A stretch of DNA of 64,000 nucleotides. It comes from Nematostella vectensis. Taxonomy: Eukaryota; Cnidaria; Anthozoa; Actiniaria; Edwardsiidae. The stretch covers positions 14,568,085-14,632,084 of the forward strand of contig NC_064043.1 of the NCBI RefSeq assembly GCF_932526225.1, written 5' to 3'. The notes below the pieces were generated by a model, which saw nothing but the letters and a program-made list of their open reading frames with translations, was not told where the DNA came from and ran no database searches. Below, piece after piece: positions 35,705 to 46,776 of the stretch (position 1 is its first letter; each line of letters opens with the position of its first letter). The position numbers and the translations under genes are program-made.

Positions 35705-36002
35705 AAAGAGAAGAGTTCGACTATCTTGGCATGGCTGTTGACGGCCTCCTATTCACAGATGCTATCCCACTACTGTAGAACGCGGGAGCTTTTGCCTCCT
35801 GTGTTTCCACCCTGGGCCGGTACGCTCCTCTTTAACCAGCCTGGTGACTCGAGACTCCTCTCTAGGCACCGTATTGACGCCCGACTTAGCGCGGACACCA
35901 GATCGACATAGCACGACCGCCATCAGGGATCCACACCTCAAGCCATTCAACATCTCTAGCCTCCAAGCAGCTGGATTACAGGCATGCGCCACTATGCCCG
36001 GC
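35705..36002 (-). ncRNA. RN7SL: 7SL (SRP) RNA copy 14
   Basis: Terminator at 35702-35707. Same GAGAAGAG and GCCTCCTG variants as copy 5. It follows three consecutive short units. Confidence 0.93.
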
Positions 36003-36453
36003 TGATTACGTATCGTACAGAAAACTGTAGTCATACATGTATTAGCCTCGTATTCATAACGAGGTTCTTTATATACAGGTAACCCGCAAAACACTAGTAG
36101 ATCAAAACAGTGAGACGCTAGATACTATAGCCTCTTTAAAATGTTTGTCCAATCAGAGTGTATTCTGTCTTTCCTTACACTTCGTAGCGTTTAATATACA
36201 TTGTTATCTGACTCACCGTCTATAACAATCTCAAAGTGGGAACCTGAATCGACATATGCGGTTTTCTTGTCATGAAAAAAATCAATACGGTAATGAATCG
36301 TATCAACACGAAATAAATGCAATGCAAATTTCATGATATTCGCTGTAGACTGAAAAAAATATCTACAACTAATGAGCCCCCATCATTCCAGTATCATTTT
36401 GTCGGAGTTTGGCAATGCTTATTCGATATAGAAGAAGCTTCAAAAAGACGAAA

Positions 36454-36538
36454 AAAGAGATGAGTTCGACCATCTTGGCATGGCTGTTGACGGCCTCCTA
36501 TTCACAGATGCTATCCCACTACCGTCGAACGCGGGAGC
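36454..36538 (-). pseudogene. Truncated 7SL in short unit 11
   Basis: Terminator 36451-36456; counterpart of short unit 4 in the 9.36-kb-offset block. Confidence 0.85.
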
Positions 36539-36822
36539 GGTTTTTCCTTACTCTCCGTGGCTTTTAATATACATTTTTAGCCGACTCACCTATAACAATC
36601 TCAAAGTGGGCACCTGAATCGACATATGCGGTTTTCTTGTCATGAAAAAAAAATACTGTAATTAATCGTATCAACACAAAAATATATGCAATGACAATTT
36701 CATAATATTCGCTGTAGACTGAAAAAATAAAGACAACTGATGAGCCCCCATCATTCCAGTATCATTTTGTCGGAGTTTGGCAATGCTTATTCGATATAGA
36801 AAAAGCTTCAAAAAAGACGAAA

Positions 36823-37120
36823 AAAGAGAAGAGTTCGACTATCTTGGCATGGCTGTTGACGGCCTCGTATTCACATATGCTATCCCACTACTGTAGAACG
36901 TGGGAGCTTTTGCCTGCTGTGTTTCCACCTTGGGCCGGTAAGCTCCTCTTTAACCAACCTGGTGACTCTAGACTCCTCTCTAGGCACCATATTGACGCCC
37001 GACTTAGCGCGGACACCAGATCGACATAGCACCACCGCCATCAGGGATCCACACCTCAAGCCATTCAACATCTCTAGCCTCCAAGCAGCTGGATTACAGG
37101 CATGCGCCACTATGCCCGGC
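36823..37120 (-). ncRNA. RN7SL: 7SL (SRP) RNA copy 15
   Basis: Terminator at 36820-36825. Near-duplicate of copy 6. Its upstream flank is cut at 37202 and joined directly to copy 16, leaving only ~80 bp of promoter region. Confidence 0.9.
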
Positions 37121-37202
37121 TGATGACGTATCGTACAGAAAACTGTAGTCATACATGTATTAGCCTCGTATTCATAACGAGGTTATTTATATACAGGTAA
37201 CC

Positions 37203-37461
37203 GCCTCCTATTCACAGATGCTATCCCACTACTGTAGAACGCGGGAGCTTTTGCCTGCTGTGTTTCCACCCTGGGCCGGTACGCTCCTCTTTAACCAACC
37301 TGGTGACTCGAGACTCCTCTCTAGGCACCATATTGACGCCCGACTTAGCGCGGACACCAGATCGACATAGCACGACCGCCATCAGGGATCCACACCTCAA
37401 GCCATTCAACATCTCTAGCCTCCAAGCAGCTGGATTACAGGCATGCGCCACTATGCCCGGC
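37203..37461 (-). pseudogene. RN7SL: 7SL RNA copy 16 (3' truncated by internal deletion)
   Basis: The copy starts at GCCTCCTATTCAC, directly after the CAGGTAACC of copy 15's flank. The last ~39 nt of the RNA and its terminator are therefore gone. The body and 5' flank are consensus. Transcription, if any, would run into copy 15's promoter. Confidence 0.9.
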
Positions 37462-37905
37462 TGATGACGTATCGTACAGAAAACTGTAGTCATACATGTA
37501 TTAGCCTCGTATTCATAACGAGGTTATTTATATACAGGTAACCCGCAAAACACTAGTAGATCAAAACAGTGCGACGCTAGATACTATAGCCTCTTTAAAA
37601 TGTTTGTCCAATCAGAGTGTATTCTGTCTTTTCTTACTCTCCGTAGCGTTTAATATAAATTGTTAGCCGACTCACCGTCTATAACAATCTCAAAGTTGGC
37701 ACCTGAATCGACTTCTTGTCATGAAAAAAATAAAATACTGTAATGAATCGTATCAACACGAAATAAATGCAATGCAAATTTCATGATATTCACTGTAGAC
37801 GGAAAAAAATATCTACAACTAATGAGCCCCAATCATTCCAGTATCATTTTTGTCGGAGTTTGGCAATGCTTATTCGATATAGAAGAAGCTTCAAAAAAGA
37901 CGAAA

Positions 37906-37990
37906 AAAGAGATGAGTTCGACCATCTTGGCATGGCTGTTGACGGCCTCCTATTCACAGATGCTATCCCACTAACGTCGAACGCGGGAGC
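37906..37990 (-). pseudogene. Truncated 7SL in short unit 12
   Basis: Terminator 37903-37908; counterpart of short units 5 and 13. Confidence 0.85.
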
Positions 37991-38280
37991 GGTTTTTCCT
38001 TACTCTCCGTGGCGTTTAATATTCATTGTTAGCCGACTCACCGTCTATAACAATCTCAAAGTGGGCACCTGAATCGACATATGCGGTTTTCTTGTCATGA
38101 AAAAAATATAATACTGTAATGAATCGTATCAACACGAAATAAATGCAATGCAAATTTCATGATATTCGCTGTAGACTGAAAAAAATATCTACAACTAATG
38201 AGCACCTATCATTCCAGTATCATTTTGTCGGAGTTTGGCAATGCTTATTTGATATAGAAAAAGCTTCAAAAAAGACGAAA

Positions 38281-38578
38281 AAAGAGATGAGTTCGGCCAT
38301 CTTGGCATGGCTGTAGACGGCCTCCTATTCACAGATGCTATCCCACTACTGTAGAACGCGGGAGCTTTTGCCTGCTGTGTTTCCACCCTGGGCCGGTACG
38401 CTCCTCTTTAACCAACCTGGTGACTCGAGACTCCTCTCTAGGCACAATATTGACGCCCGCCTTAGCGCGGACACCAGATCGACATAGCACGACCGCCATC
38501 AGGGATCCACATCTCAAGCCATTCAACATCTCTAGCCTCCAAGCAGCTGGATTACAGGCATGCGCCACTATGCCCGGC
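38281..38578 (-). ncRNA. RN7SL: 7SL (SRP) RNA copy 17
   Basis: Terminator at 38278-38283. Distinctive CAATATTGACGCCCGCC variant shared only with copy 20 (offset 2628). Confidence 0.93.
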
Positions 38579-39030
38579 TGATGACGTATCGTACAGAAAA
38601 CTGTAGTCATACATGTATTAGCCTCGTATTCATAACGAGGTTATTTATATACAGGTAACCCGCAAAACACTAGTAGATGAAAACAGTGCGACGCTAGATA
38701 CTATAGCCTCTTTAAAATGTTTGTCCAATCAGAGTGTATTCTGTCTTTCCTTACTCTTCGTAGCGTTTAATATACATTGTTAGCCGACTCACCGTCTATA
38801 ACAATCTCAAAGTGGGCACCTGAATCGACATATGCGGTTTTCTTGTCATGAAAAAAATCAAATACTGTAATGAATCGTATCAACACGAAATAAATGCAAT
38901 GCAAATTTCATGATATTCGCTGTAGACTGAAAAAATATCTACAACTAATGAGCCCCCATCATTCCAGTATCATTTTGTCGGAGTTTGGCAATGCTTATTC
39001 GATATAGAAGAAGCTTCAAAAAAGACGAAA

Positions 39031-39328
39031 AAAGAGATGAGTTCGACTATCTTGGCATGGCTGTTGACGGCCTCCTATTCACAGATGCTATCCCACTACT
39101 GTAGAACGCGGGAGCTTTTGCCTGCTGTGTTTCCACCCTGGGCCGGTACGCTCCTCTTTAACCAACCTGATGACTCGAGACTCCTCTCTAGGCACCATAT
39201 TGACGCCCGACTTAGCGCGGACACCAGATCGACATAGCACGACCGCCATCAGGGATCCACACCTCAAGCCCTTCAACATCTCTAGCCTCCAAGCAGCTGG
39301 ATTACAGGCATGCGCCACTATGCCCGGC
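39031..39328 (-). ncRNA. RN7SL: 7SL (SRP) RNA copy 18
   Basis: Terminator at 39028-39033. CCTGATGACTC and AAGCCCTTC variants, the same as copy 21. Confidence 0.93.
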
Positions 39329-39781
39329 TGATGACGTATCGTACAGAAAACTGTAGTCATACAAGTATTAGCCTCGTATTCATAACGAGGCTACTTATAT
39401 ACAGGTAACTCGCAAAACAGTAGTAGATCAAAACAGTGCGACGCTAGATACTATAGCCTCTTTAAAATGTTTGTCCAATCAGAGTGTATTCTGTCTTTCC
39501 TTACTCTTCGTAGCGTTTAATATACATTGTTAGCCGACTCACCGTCTATAACAATCTCAAAGTGGGCACCTGAATCGACATATGCGGTTTTCTTGTCATG
39601 AAAAAAATAAAAGAATGTAATGAATCGTATCAACACGAAATAAATGCAATGCAAATTTCATGATAGTCGCTGTAGACTGAAACAACTATGTACAACTAAT
39701 GAGCCCCCATCATTCCAGTATCATTTTGTCGGAGTTTGGCAATGCTTATTCGATATAGAAAAAGCTTTAAAAAAGACGAAA

Positions 39782-40079
39782 AAAGAGATGAGTTCGGCCA
39801 TCTTGGCATGGCTGTAGACGGCCTCCTATTCACAGATGCTATCCCACTACTGTAGAACGCGGGAGCTTTTGCCTGCTGTGTTTCCACCCTGGGCCGGTAC
39901 GCTCCTCTTTAACCAACCTGGTGACTCGAGACTCCTCTCTAGGCACCATATTGACGCCCGACTTAGCGCGGACACCAGATCGACATAGCACGACCGCCAT
40001 CAGGGATCCACACCTCAAGCCCTTCAACATCTCTAGCCTCCAAGCAGCTGGATTACAGGCATGCGCCACTATGCCCGGC
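39782..40079 (-). ncRNA. RN7SL: 7SL (SRP) RNA copy 19
   Basis: Terminator at 39779-39784. TTCGGCC plus AAGCCCTTC variants, the same as copy 22. Confidence 0.93.
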
Positions 40080-40533
40080 TGATGACGTATCGTACAGAAA
40101 ACTGTAGTCATACAAGTATTAGCCTCGTATTCATAACGAGGTTATTTATATACAGGTAACCCGCAAAACAGTAGTAGATCAAAACAGTGCGACGCTAGAT
40201 ACTATAGCCTCTTTAAAATGTTTGTCCAATCAGAGTGTATTCTGTCTTTCCTTACTCTTCGTAGCGTTTAATATACATTGTTAGCCGACTCACCGTCTAT
40301 AACAATCTCAAAGTGGGCACCTGAATCGACATATGCGGTTTTCTTGTCATGAAAAAAATAAAATACTGTAAAGAATCGTATCAACACGAAATAAATGCAA
40401 TGCAAATTTCATGATATTCGCTGTAGACGGAAAACAATATCTACAACTAATGAGCCCCAATCATTCCAGTATCATTTTTGTCGGAGTTTGGCAATGCTTA
40501 TTCGATATAGAAGAAGCTTCAAAAAAGACGAAA

Positions 40534-40618
40534 AAAGAGATGAGTTCGACCATCTTGGCATGGCTGTTGACGGCCTCCTATTCACAGATGCTATCCCACT
40601 AACGTCGAACGCGGGAGC
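40534..40618 (-). pseudogene. Truncated 7SL in short unit 13
   Basis: Terminator 40531-40536; counterpart of short unit 12 at offset 2628. Confidence 0.85.
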
Positions 40619-40908
40619 GGTTTTTCCTTACTCTCCGTGGCGTTTAATATTCATTGTTAGCCGACTCACCGTCTATAACAATCTCAAAGTGGGCACCTGA
40701 ATCGACATATGCGGTTTTCTTGTCATGAAAAAAATATAATACTGTAATGAATCGTATCAACACGAAATAAATGCAATGCAAATTTCATGATATTCGCTGT
40801 AGACTGAAAAAAATATCTACAACTAATGAGCACCTATCATTCCAGTATCATTTTGTCGGAGTTTGGCAATGCTTATTTGATATAGAAAAAGCTTCAAAAA
40901 AGACGAAA

Positions 40909-41206
40909 AAAGAGATGAGTTCGGCCATCTTGGCATGGCTGTAGACGGCCTCCTATTCACAGATGCTATCCCACTACTGTAGAACGCGGGAGCTTTTGCC
41001 TGCTGTGTTTCCACCCTGGGCCGGTACGCTCCTCTTTAACCAACCTGGTGACTCGAGACTCCTCTCTAGGCACAATATTGACGCCCGCCTTAGCGCGGAC
41101 ACCAGATCGACATAGCACGACCGCCATCAGGGATCCACATCTCAAGCCATTCAACATCTCTAGCCTCCAAGCAGCTGGATTACAGGCATGCGCCACTATG
41201 CCCGGC
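40909..41206 (-). ncRNA. RN7SL: 7SL (SRP) RNA copy 20
   Basis: Terminator at 40906-40911. Matches copy 17. Confidence 0.93.
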
Positions 41207-41658
41207 TGATGACGTATCGTACAGAAAACTGTAGTCATACATGTATTAGCCTCGTATTCATAACGAGGTTATTTATATACAGGTAACCCGCAAAACACTA
41301 GTAGATGAAAACAGTGCGACGCTAGATACTATAGCCTCTTTAAAATGTTTGTCCAATCAGAGTGTATTCTGTCTTTCCTTACTCTTCGTAGCGTTTAATA
41401 TACATTGTTAGCCGACTCACCGTCTATAACAATCTCAAAGTGGGCACCTGAATCGACATATGCGGTTTTCTTGTCATGAAAAAAATCAAATACTGTAATG
41501 AATCGTATCAACACGAAATAAATGCAATGCAAATTTCATGATATTCGCTGTAGACTGAAAAAATATCTACAACTAATGAGCCCCCATCATTCCAGTATCA
41601 TTTTGTCGGAGTTTGGCAATGCTTATTCGATATAGAAGAAGCTTCAAAAAAGACGAAA

Positions 41659-41956
41659 AAAGAGATGAGTTCGACTATCTTGGCATGGCTGTTGACGGCC
41701 TCCTATTCACAGATGCTATCCCACTACTGTAGAACGCGGGAGCTTTTGCCTGCTGTGTTTCCACCCTGGGCCGGTACGCTCCTCTTTAACCAACCTGATG
41801 ACTCGAGACTCCTCTCTAGGCACCATATTGACGCCCGACTTAGCGCGGACACCAGATCGACATAGCACGACCGCCATCAGGGATCCACACCTCAAGCCCT
41901 TCAACATCTCTAGCCTCCAAGCAGCTGGATTACAGGCATGCGCCACTATGCCCGGC
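41659..41956 (-). ncRNA. RN7SL: 7SL (SRP) RNA copy 21
   Basis: Terminator at 41656-41661. Matches copy 18, including its flank variant CGAGGCTACTTATA. Confidence 0.93.
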
Positions 41957-42409
41957 TGATGACGTATCGTACAGAAAACTGTAGTCATACAAGTATTAGC
42001 CTCGTATTCATAACGAGGCTACTTATATACAGGTAACTCGCAAAACAGTAGTAGATCAAAACAGTGCGACGCTAGATACTATAGCCTCTTTAAAATGTTT
42101 GTCCAATCAGAGTGTATTCTGTCTTTCCTTACTCTTCGTAGCGTTTAATATACATTGTTAGCCGACTCACCGTCTATAACAATCTCAAAGTGGGCACCTG
42201 AATCGACATATGCGGTTTTCTTGTCATGAAAAAAATAAAATAATGTAATGAATCGTATCAACACGAAATAAATGCAATGCAAATTTCATGATAGTCGCTG
42301 TAGACTGAAACAACTATCTACAACTAATGAGCCCCCATCATTCCAGTATCATTTTGTCGGAGTTTGGCAATGCTTATTCGATATAGAAAAAGCTTTAAAA
42401 AAGACGAAA

Positions 42410-42707
42410 AAAGAGATGAGTTCGGCCATCTTGGCATGGCTGTAGACGGCCTCCTATTCACAGATGCTATCCCACTACTGTAGAACGCGGGAGCTTTTGC
42501 CTGCTGTGTTTCCACCCTGGGCCGGTACGCTCCTCTTTAACCAACCTGGTGACTCGAGACTCCTCTCTAGGCACCATATTGACGCCCGACTTAGCGCGGA
42601 CACCAGATCGACATAGCACGACCGCCATCAGGGATCCACACCTCAAGCCCTTCAACATCTCTAGCCTCCAAGCAGCTGGATTACAGGCATGCGCCACTAT
42701 GCCCGGC
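42410..42707 (-). ncRNA. RN7SL: 7SL (SRP) RNA copy 22
   Basis: Terminator at 42407-42412. Matches copy 19. Confidence 0.93.
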
Positions 42708-43160
42708 TGATGACGTATCGTACAGAAAACTGTAGTCATACAAGTATTAGCCTCGTATTCATAACGAGGTTATTTATATACAGGTAACCCGCAAAACAGT
42801 AGTAGATCAAAACAGTGCGACGCTAGATACTATAGCCTCTTTAAAATGTTTGTCCAATCAGAGTGTATTCTGTCTTTCCTTACTCTTCGTAGCGTTTAAT
42901 ATACATTGTTAGCCGACTCACCGTCTATAACAATCTCAAAGTGGGCACCTGAATCGACATATGCGGTTTTCTTGTCATGAAAAAAATAAAATACTGTAAA
43001 GAATCGTATCAACACGAAATAAATGCAATGCAAATTTCATGATATTCGCTGTAGACTGAACAAAATATCTACAACTAATGAGCCCCATCATTCCAGTATC
43101 ATTTTGTCGGAGTTTGGCAATGCTTATTCGATATAGAAGAAGCTTCAAAAAAGACGAAAA

Positions 43161-43458
43161 AAAGAGATGAGTTCGACCATCTTGGCATGGCTGTTGACGG
43201 CCTCCTATTCACAGATGCTATCCCACTACTGTAGAACGCGGGAGCTTTTGCCTGCTGTGTTTCCACCTTGGGCCGGTACGCTCCTCTTTAACCAACCTGG
43301 TGACTCGAGACTCCTCTCTAGGCACCATATTGACGCCCGACTTAGCGCGGACACCAGATCGACATAGCACGACCGCCATCAGGGATCCACACCTCAAGCC
43401 ATTCAACATCTCTAGCCTCCAAGCAGCTGGATTACAGGCATGCGCCACTATGCCCGGC
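43161..43458 (-). ncRNA. RN7SL: 7SL (SRP) RNA copy 23
   Basis: Seven-T terminator (43157-43163). CACCTTGGGC variant; otherwise like copy 11. Confidence 0.94.
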
Positions 43459-43912
43459 TGATGACCTATCGTACAGAAAACTGTAGTCATACAAGTATTA
43501 GCCTCGTATTCATAACGAGGTTATTTATATACAGGTAACCCGCAAAACACTAGTAGATCAAAACAGTGCGACGCTAGATACTATAGCCTCTTTAAAATGT
43601 TTGTCCAATCAGAGTGTATTCTGTCTTTCCTTACTCTTCGTAGCGTTTAATATACATTGTTAGCCGACTCACCGTCTATAACAATCTCAAAGTGGGCACC
43701 TGAATCGACATATGCGGTTTTGTTGTCATGAAAAAAATCAAATACTGTGATAAATCGTATCAACACGAAAAAAATGCAATGCAAATTTCATGATATTCGC
43801 TGTAGACTGAAAAAAATATCTACAACTAATGAGCCCCTATCATTCCAGTATCATTTTGTCGGAGTTTGGCAATGCTTATTCGATATAGAAGAAGCTTCAA
43901 AAAAGACGAAAA

Positions 43913-44210
43913 AAAGAGATGAGTTCGACCATCTTGGCTTGGCTGTTGACGGCCTCCTATTCACAGATGCTATCCCACTACTGTCGAACGCGGGAGCTTT
44001 TGCCTGCTGTGTTTCCACCCTGGGCCGGTTCGCTCCTCTTTAACCAACCTGGTGACTCGAGACTCCTCTCTAGGCACCATAATGACGCCCGACTTAGCGC
44101 GGACACCCGATCGGCATAGCAGGACCGCCATCAGGGATCCACACCTCAAGCCATTCAACATCTCTAGCCTCCAAGCAGCTGGATTACAGGCATGCGCCAC
44201 TATGCCCGGC
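43913..44210 (-). ncRNA. RN7SL: 7SL (SRP) RNA copy 24 (right array edge)
   Basis: Terminator at 43909-43915. It has private changes (CATAATGACG, CCCGATCGGCATAGCAGG) and its upstream flank is interrupted at ~44281. It is the most promoter-distal copy and probably drifting. Confidence 0.88.
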
Positions 44211-44280
44211 TAATGACGTATCGTACAGAAACCTGTAGTCATACATGTATTAGCCTCGTATTCATAACGAGGTCATTTAT

Positions 44281-44655
44281 GTACATGTTAAGTGCCTATG
44301 TATAGGCGAACGGTGATAGCACAAGCGACGAAATAGAGGCAATGAAGAAACACCAAATATATAGAATCACAAATGTACATATATTTCAAAATTTGATAAA
44401 ACTTATTTACACACTTACACAATAAAATGTTGACAGAAACTCCAAACCAAAACCTAAACCCTATATTCCTACATCCAAACACCATCAACTCTCAATCCAA
44501 ATCTCCTGAAGAACTCGTTGTCTTACCTTTGACCTAGATCGTGATAACACATGTCAAACAAATAATAACCAATAATATCCAATCTATCTTCATACGTCAT
44601 TACTCTCGTGATAGCATTAATAAATGACCTAATTAACTGACTCTAATAACACAAC
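44281..44655. mobile_element. ~375-bp insertion splitting the last 7SL promoter
   Basis: The array flank breaks off at ATTTATGTACA (~44281) and resumes at CATACAGGTAACCGC (~44652), which corresponds to the continuous ATTTATATACAGGTAACCCGC in other units. The intervening AT-rich segment has no match elsewhere in the window. It is an insertion of unknown type without obvious inverted ends. Confidence 0.55.
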
Positions 44656-44706
44656 ATACAGGTAACCGCAAAACACTATTAGGTCAAAACAGTTCGACGC
44701 TAGACT
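44652..44706 (-). repeat. Displaced remnant of 7SL 5' flank (array terminus)
   Basis: Reads CAGGTAACCGCAAAACACTA and CAAAACAGTTCGACGCTAGA, the upstream flank of a long unit with several substitutions. Marks the true right end of the array. Confidence 0.8.
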
Positions 44707-44715
44707 TGCCTTGCA

Positions 44716-45522
44716 GCACTGTACGAAATGATCCCAGGACCCGAAATGTTCCCCAAAAGTTCCCCATTTGATCCCGGGACCCGAAACGATCCCCAGGAGT
44801 CCCCGAAATGAACCCCAAGGAATTGCAGTAATGGACAAACAAAAAGAATGTGGAAGGATTGGCTTTCAGTTTTAAAAACATATGAAACATTTTAGCGTCA
44901 TTTCTGTTACTATCCAGAAATTTGAATTAACTAAAACCATAGTATCAAGATTTTTATATACGACTGCGCTGGAAATACAGCTTTCGACAGCTTGGTTGAG
45001 TCAGCAATTGGGGTCAAATAACAATTCCCGTGATGGTAATTTGAAAAACCAGGCGTGAATAAATCATTTATACATAACAAGCCGAGATTTATAGTGTCAG
45101 AGTCATGTGTTGGAACTGCAAATGTTTCGAAGGCCGAAAGTTTGGTTGTTCTGAGCAAGGCTGTGCTTGGCTGTGCTATGTTTATGTTGTACTCCTTTCA
45201 GTAGCAATTAAAAGTCGTGTATTTGTATTGGACTCTGTTTATGGGTTTACCGCCGAGGCAATGTAATAAATAGAAGTATTGTATTGGAATTTGAGTTTTT
45301 TAAGTCATGTTATTCAGAAATAGATTCGTTGTCAACCCTTTATAGAATTGGAAGTGCTTTCTTCTGCTTTCCCTTTGTCCATTACCGCAATTCCGTGGGG
45401 TTGATTTCGGGAACTCCTCGGTCTCGTTCCGGGTCCGAGGATCAGTTGGGGTACTTTTGGGGATCATTTCGGGTCCTGGGATCGTTTCGGGTCCTAGGAT
45501 CATTTCGGGTCCTGTACAGCAC
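44716..45522. mobile_element. Inverted-repeat element with iterated GATCCCGGGACCCGAAA motif
   Basis: Left arm 44716-44850 and right arm 45361-45522 are inverted copies with some gaps, ending GCACTGTAC and GTACAGCAC. Each arm has several copies of a GATCCCAGGACCCGAAA-type motif followed by a shared GGAATTGC(A/G)GTAATGGAC. The centre (~500 bp) has no coding support. It is probably a non-autonomous DNA transposon inserted at the 7SL array edge. Confidence 0.75.
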
Positions 45523-46776
45523 TTTTATTACATGAAAAGTTACAGTGAAAGGGGTGAATTTTTAATCAAATACACAACCTTTGTCGCACTTAGATCTTGG
45601 TATCCAAAATTAAATTTGTGGTTTAACCATGCTTTTAGTTATCTTAAAAAATCTTCAAAAGCAAAATTCTTTGAGAGGAAGCAATCATTTCTAAGAACTG
45701 GGAAATATATATATTAAATGGTATTCGGCAAATGAAGTATAAAAATGTGTTTTCAATTAGTTATTCTGAGATATTTTCGCCTAATTTGTCTTCCAACATG
45801 GAATGAAATGGAAAACAAAGGTGTTGCGGACTATGGAAGGGGGGGGGGGGGGGGGGAGGGAGGGGATGAAAAGCCAACAAAAAGAATTGCACACTGAAAG
45901 CCCCTTCAAAAGCCATGATTCCCGGTTGAATAAGATAGTTGAGATATATAAATAACCAAGCACCATAACAAGCGCCCACAATCATCAACGCCATTGATTA
46001 ATTTAGTCCGCTGGGGGAACGCTATATAGAAGTAGACGGGGGTGTTCTTCGTATCTAAAAGGGTTTAAATTTCGAACTACTGCAATCCCTTGGGGGTGTT
46101 CAAAGTTCATCCCTTAGGTTGTCTCGCGCTAATAGTTGCGAGACCTATTTTGCATAAAACACACAATTACGGATATTGTCCTTCTTTTTACTTCTACCAT
46201 ACTAAAGATGTTATTTTTCGAGGGTCAAGGTTATGAGTTTACCGATGATCACCTCATCCTATTTGGATGGTGTCCCCTCCCCTCTGGTTTTACATGGATA
46301 AGGCACAATGTTGGGGTGCGACACTCAAAAAAGTACTTGCTTATCCATCCTTTTCAAATCTTTTCCTACTAAAACATAAAAATGAAAATTGCATTTATTT
46401 GCATTATAGTCGCCAAGCAAAAATAAATTATGATGCAAAGCGATCCTTAATTAGCCCCGATATTTTTGCGCGCCCTGCTGACAACACAATTACGATATGT
46501 CGTTTGCACCATCATCAACTATCATGTTTCGTTTGTACCATCATCAACTACCATGTCTCGTTTTTACGCATGCATGAAAACATTAAGAGTATAGCCTCTC
46601 TACGCTGTAAACTAGAGGGAGGGAGACGTAAGCACTTCTGTTCTTGTTAAAATCAGAGCGAAGGGTGCGTTTTCTTCTCTGCCTACGTCTTCCTCACACC
46701 AATACCCGTCTCCAGCCTAAAAAGTGGGTCAAAAAGTGCGCGCATATTCATCTGACACTTGAATGGGTTCCTTGTG
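45523..46776. other. Intergenic / 3' flank of LMO gene
   Basis: Contains an 18-base G run (45839-45856), a two-copy repeat of CGTTTG(C/T)ACCATCATCAACTA (about 46501-46550) and a minus-strand AATAAA (46394-46399) that could be the LMO polyadenylation signal. No other gene is supported. Confidence 0.45.

Larger units (their letters stand above)
22240..44280 (-). repeat. RN7SL: Tandem array of 7SL (SRP) RNA gene units
   Basis: A 22-kb head-to-tail array of two unit types. Long units (~751 bp) hold one complete 7SL gene plus ~450 bp of spacer. Short units (~375 bp) lack one continuous block, namely the 7SL first ~213 nt plus about 160 bp upstream of its 5' end. Distances between successive 7SL 5' ends are mostly 747-752 (long to long) or 1117-1127 (one short unit between), with one of 1878 (three short units between) and one of 341 (a deletion). 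All transcription would be leftward. Open frames of 60-114 codons recur at unit spacing and are not genes. Confidence 0.96.

Noticed and set aside
22240-44280. Repeated open frames of 60-114 codons, e.g. those beginning MTTVFCTIRHQPG, MQCKFHDIRC or METQQAKAP
   Set aside because: They recur exactly at array-unit spacing, lie on both strands across the 7SL gene and its spacer, and the protein-like similarity (VAHACNP) is the translated Alu-domain of 7SL, as in Alu-derived false proteins.
22240-44280. Human Alu contamination suggested by GGATTACAGGCATGCGCCAC
   Set aside because: The match continues through the full S domain of 7SL, which Alu lacks, with consistent compensated differences, a T-run terminator and non-human flanks in every unit.
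22240-44280. CRISPR-like array
   Set aside because: Repeats are contiguous 375/751-bp units without short repeats separated by unique spacers, and the context is eukaryotic.
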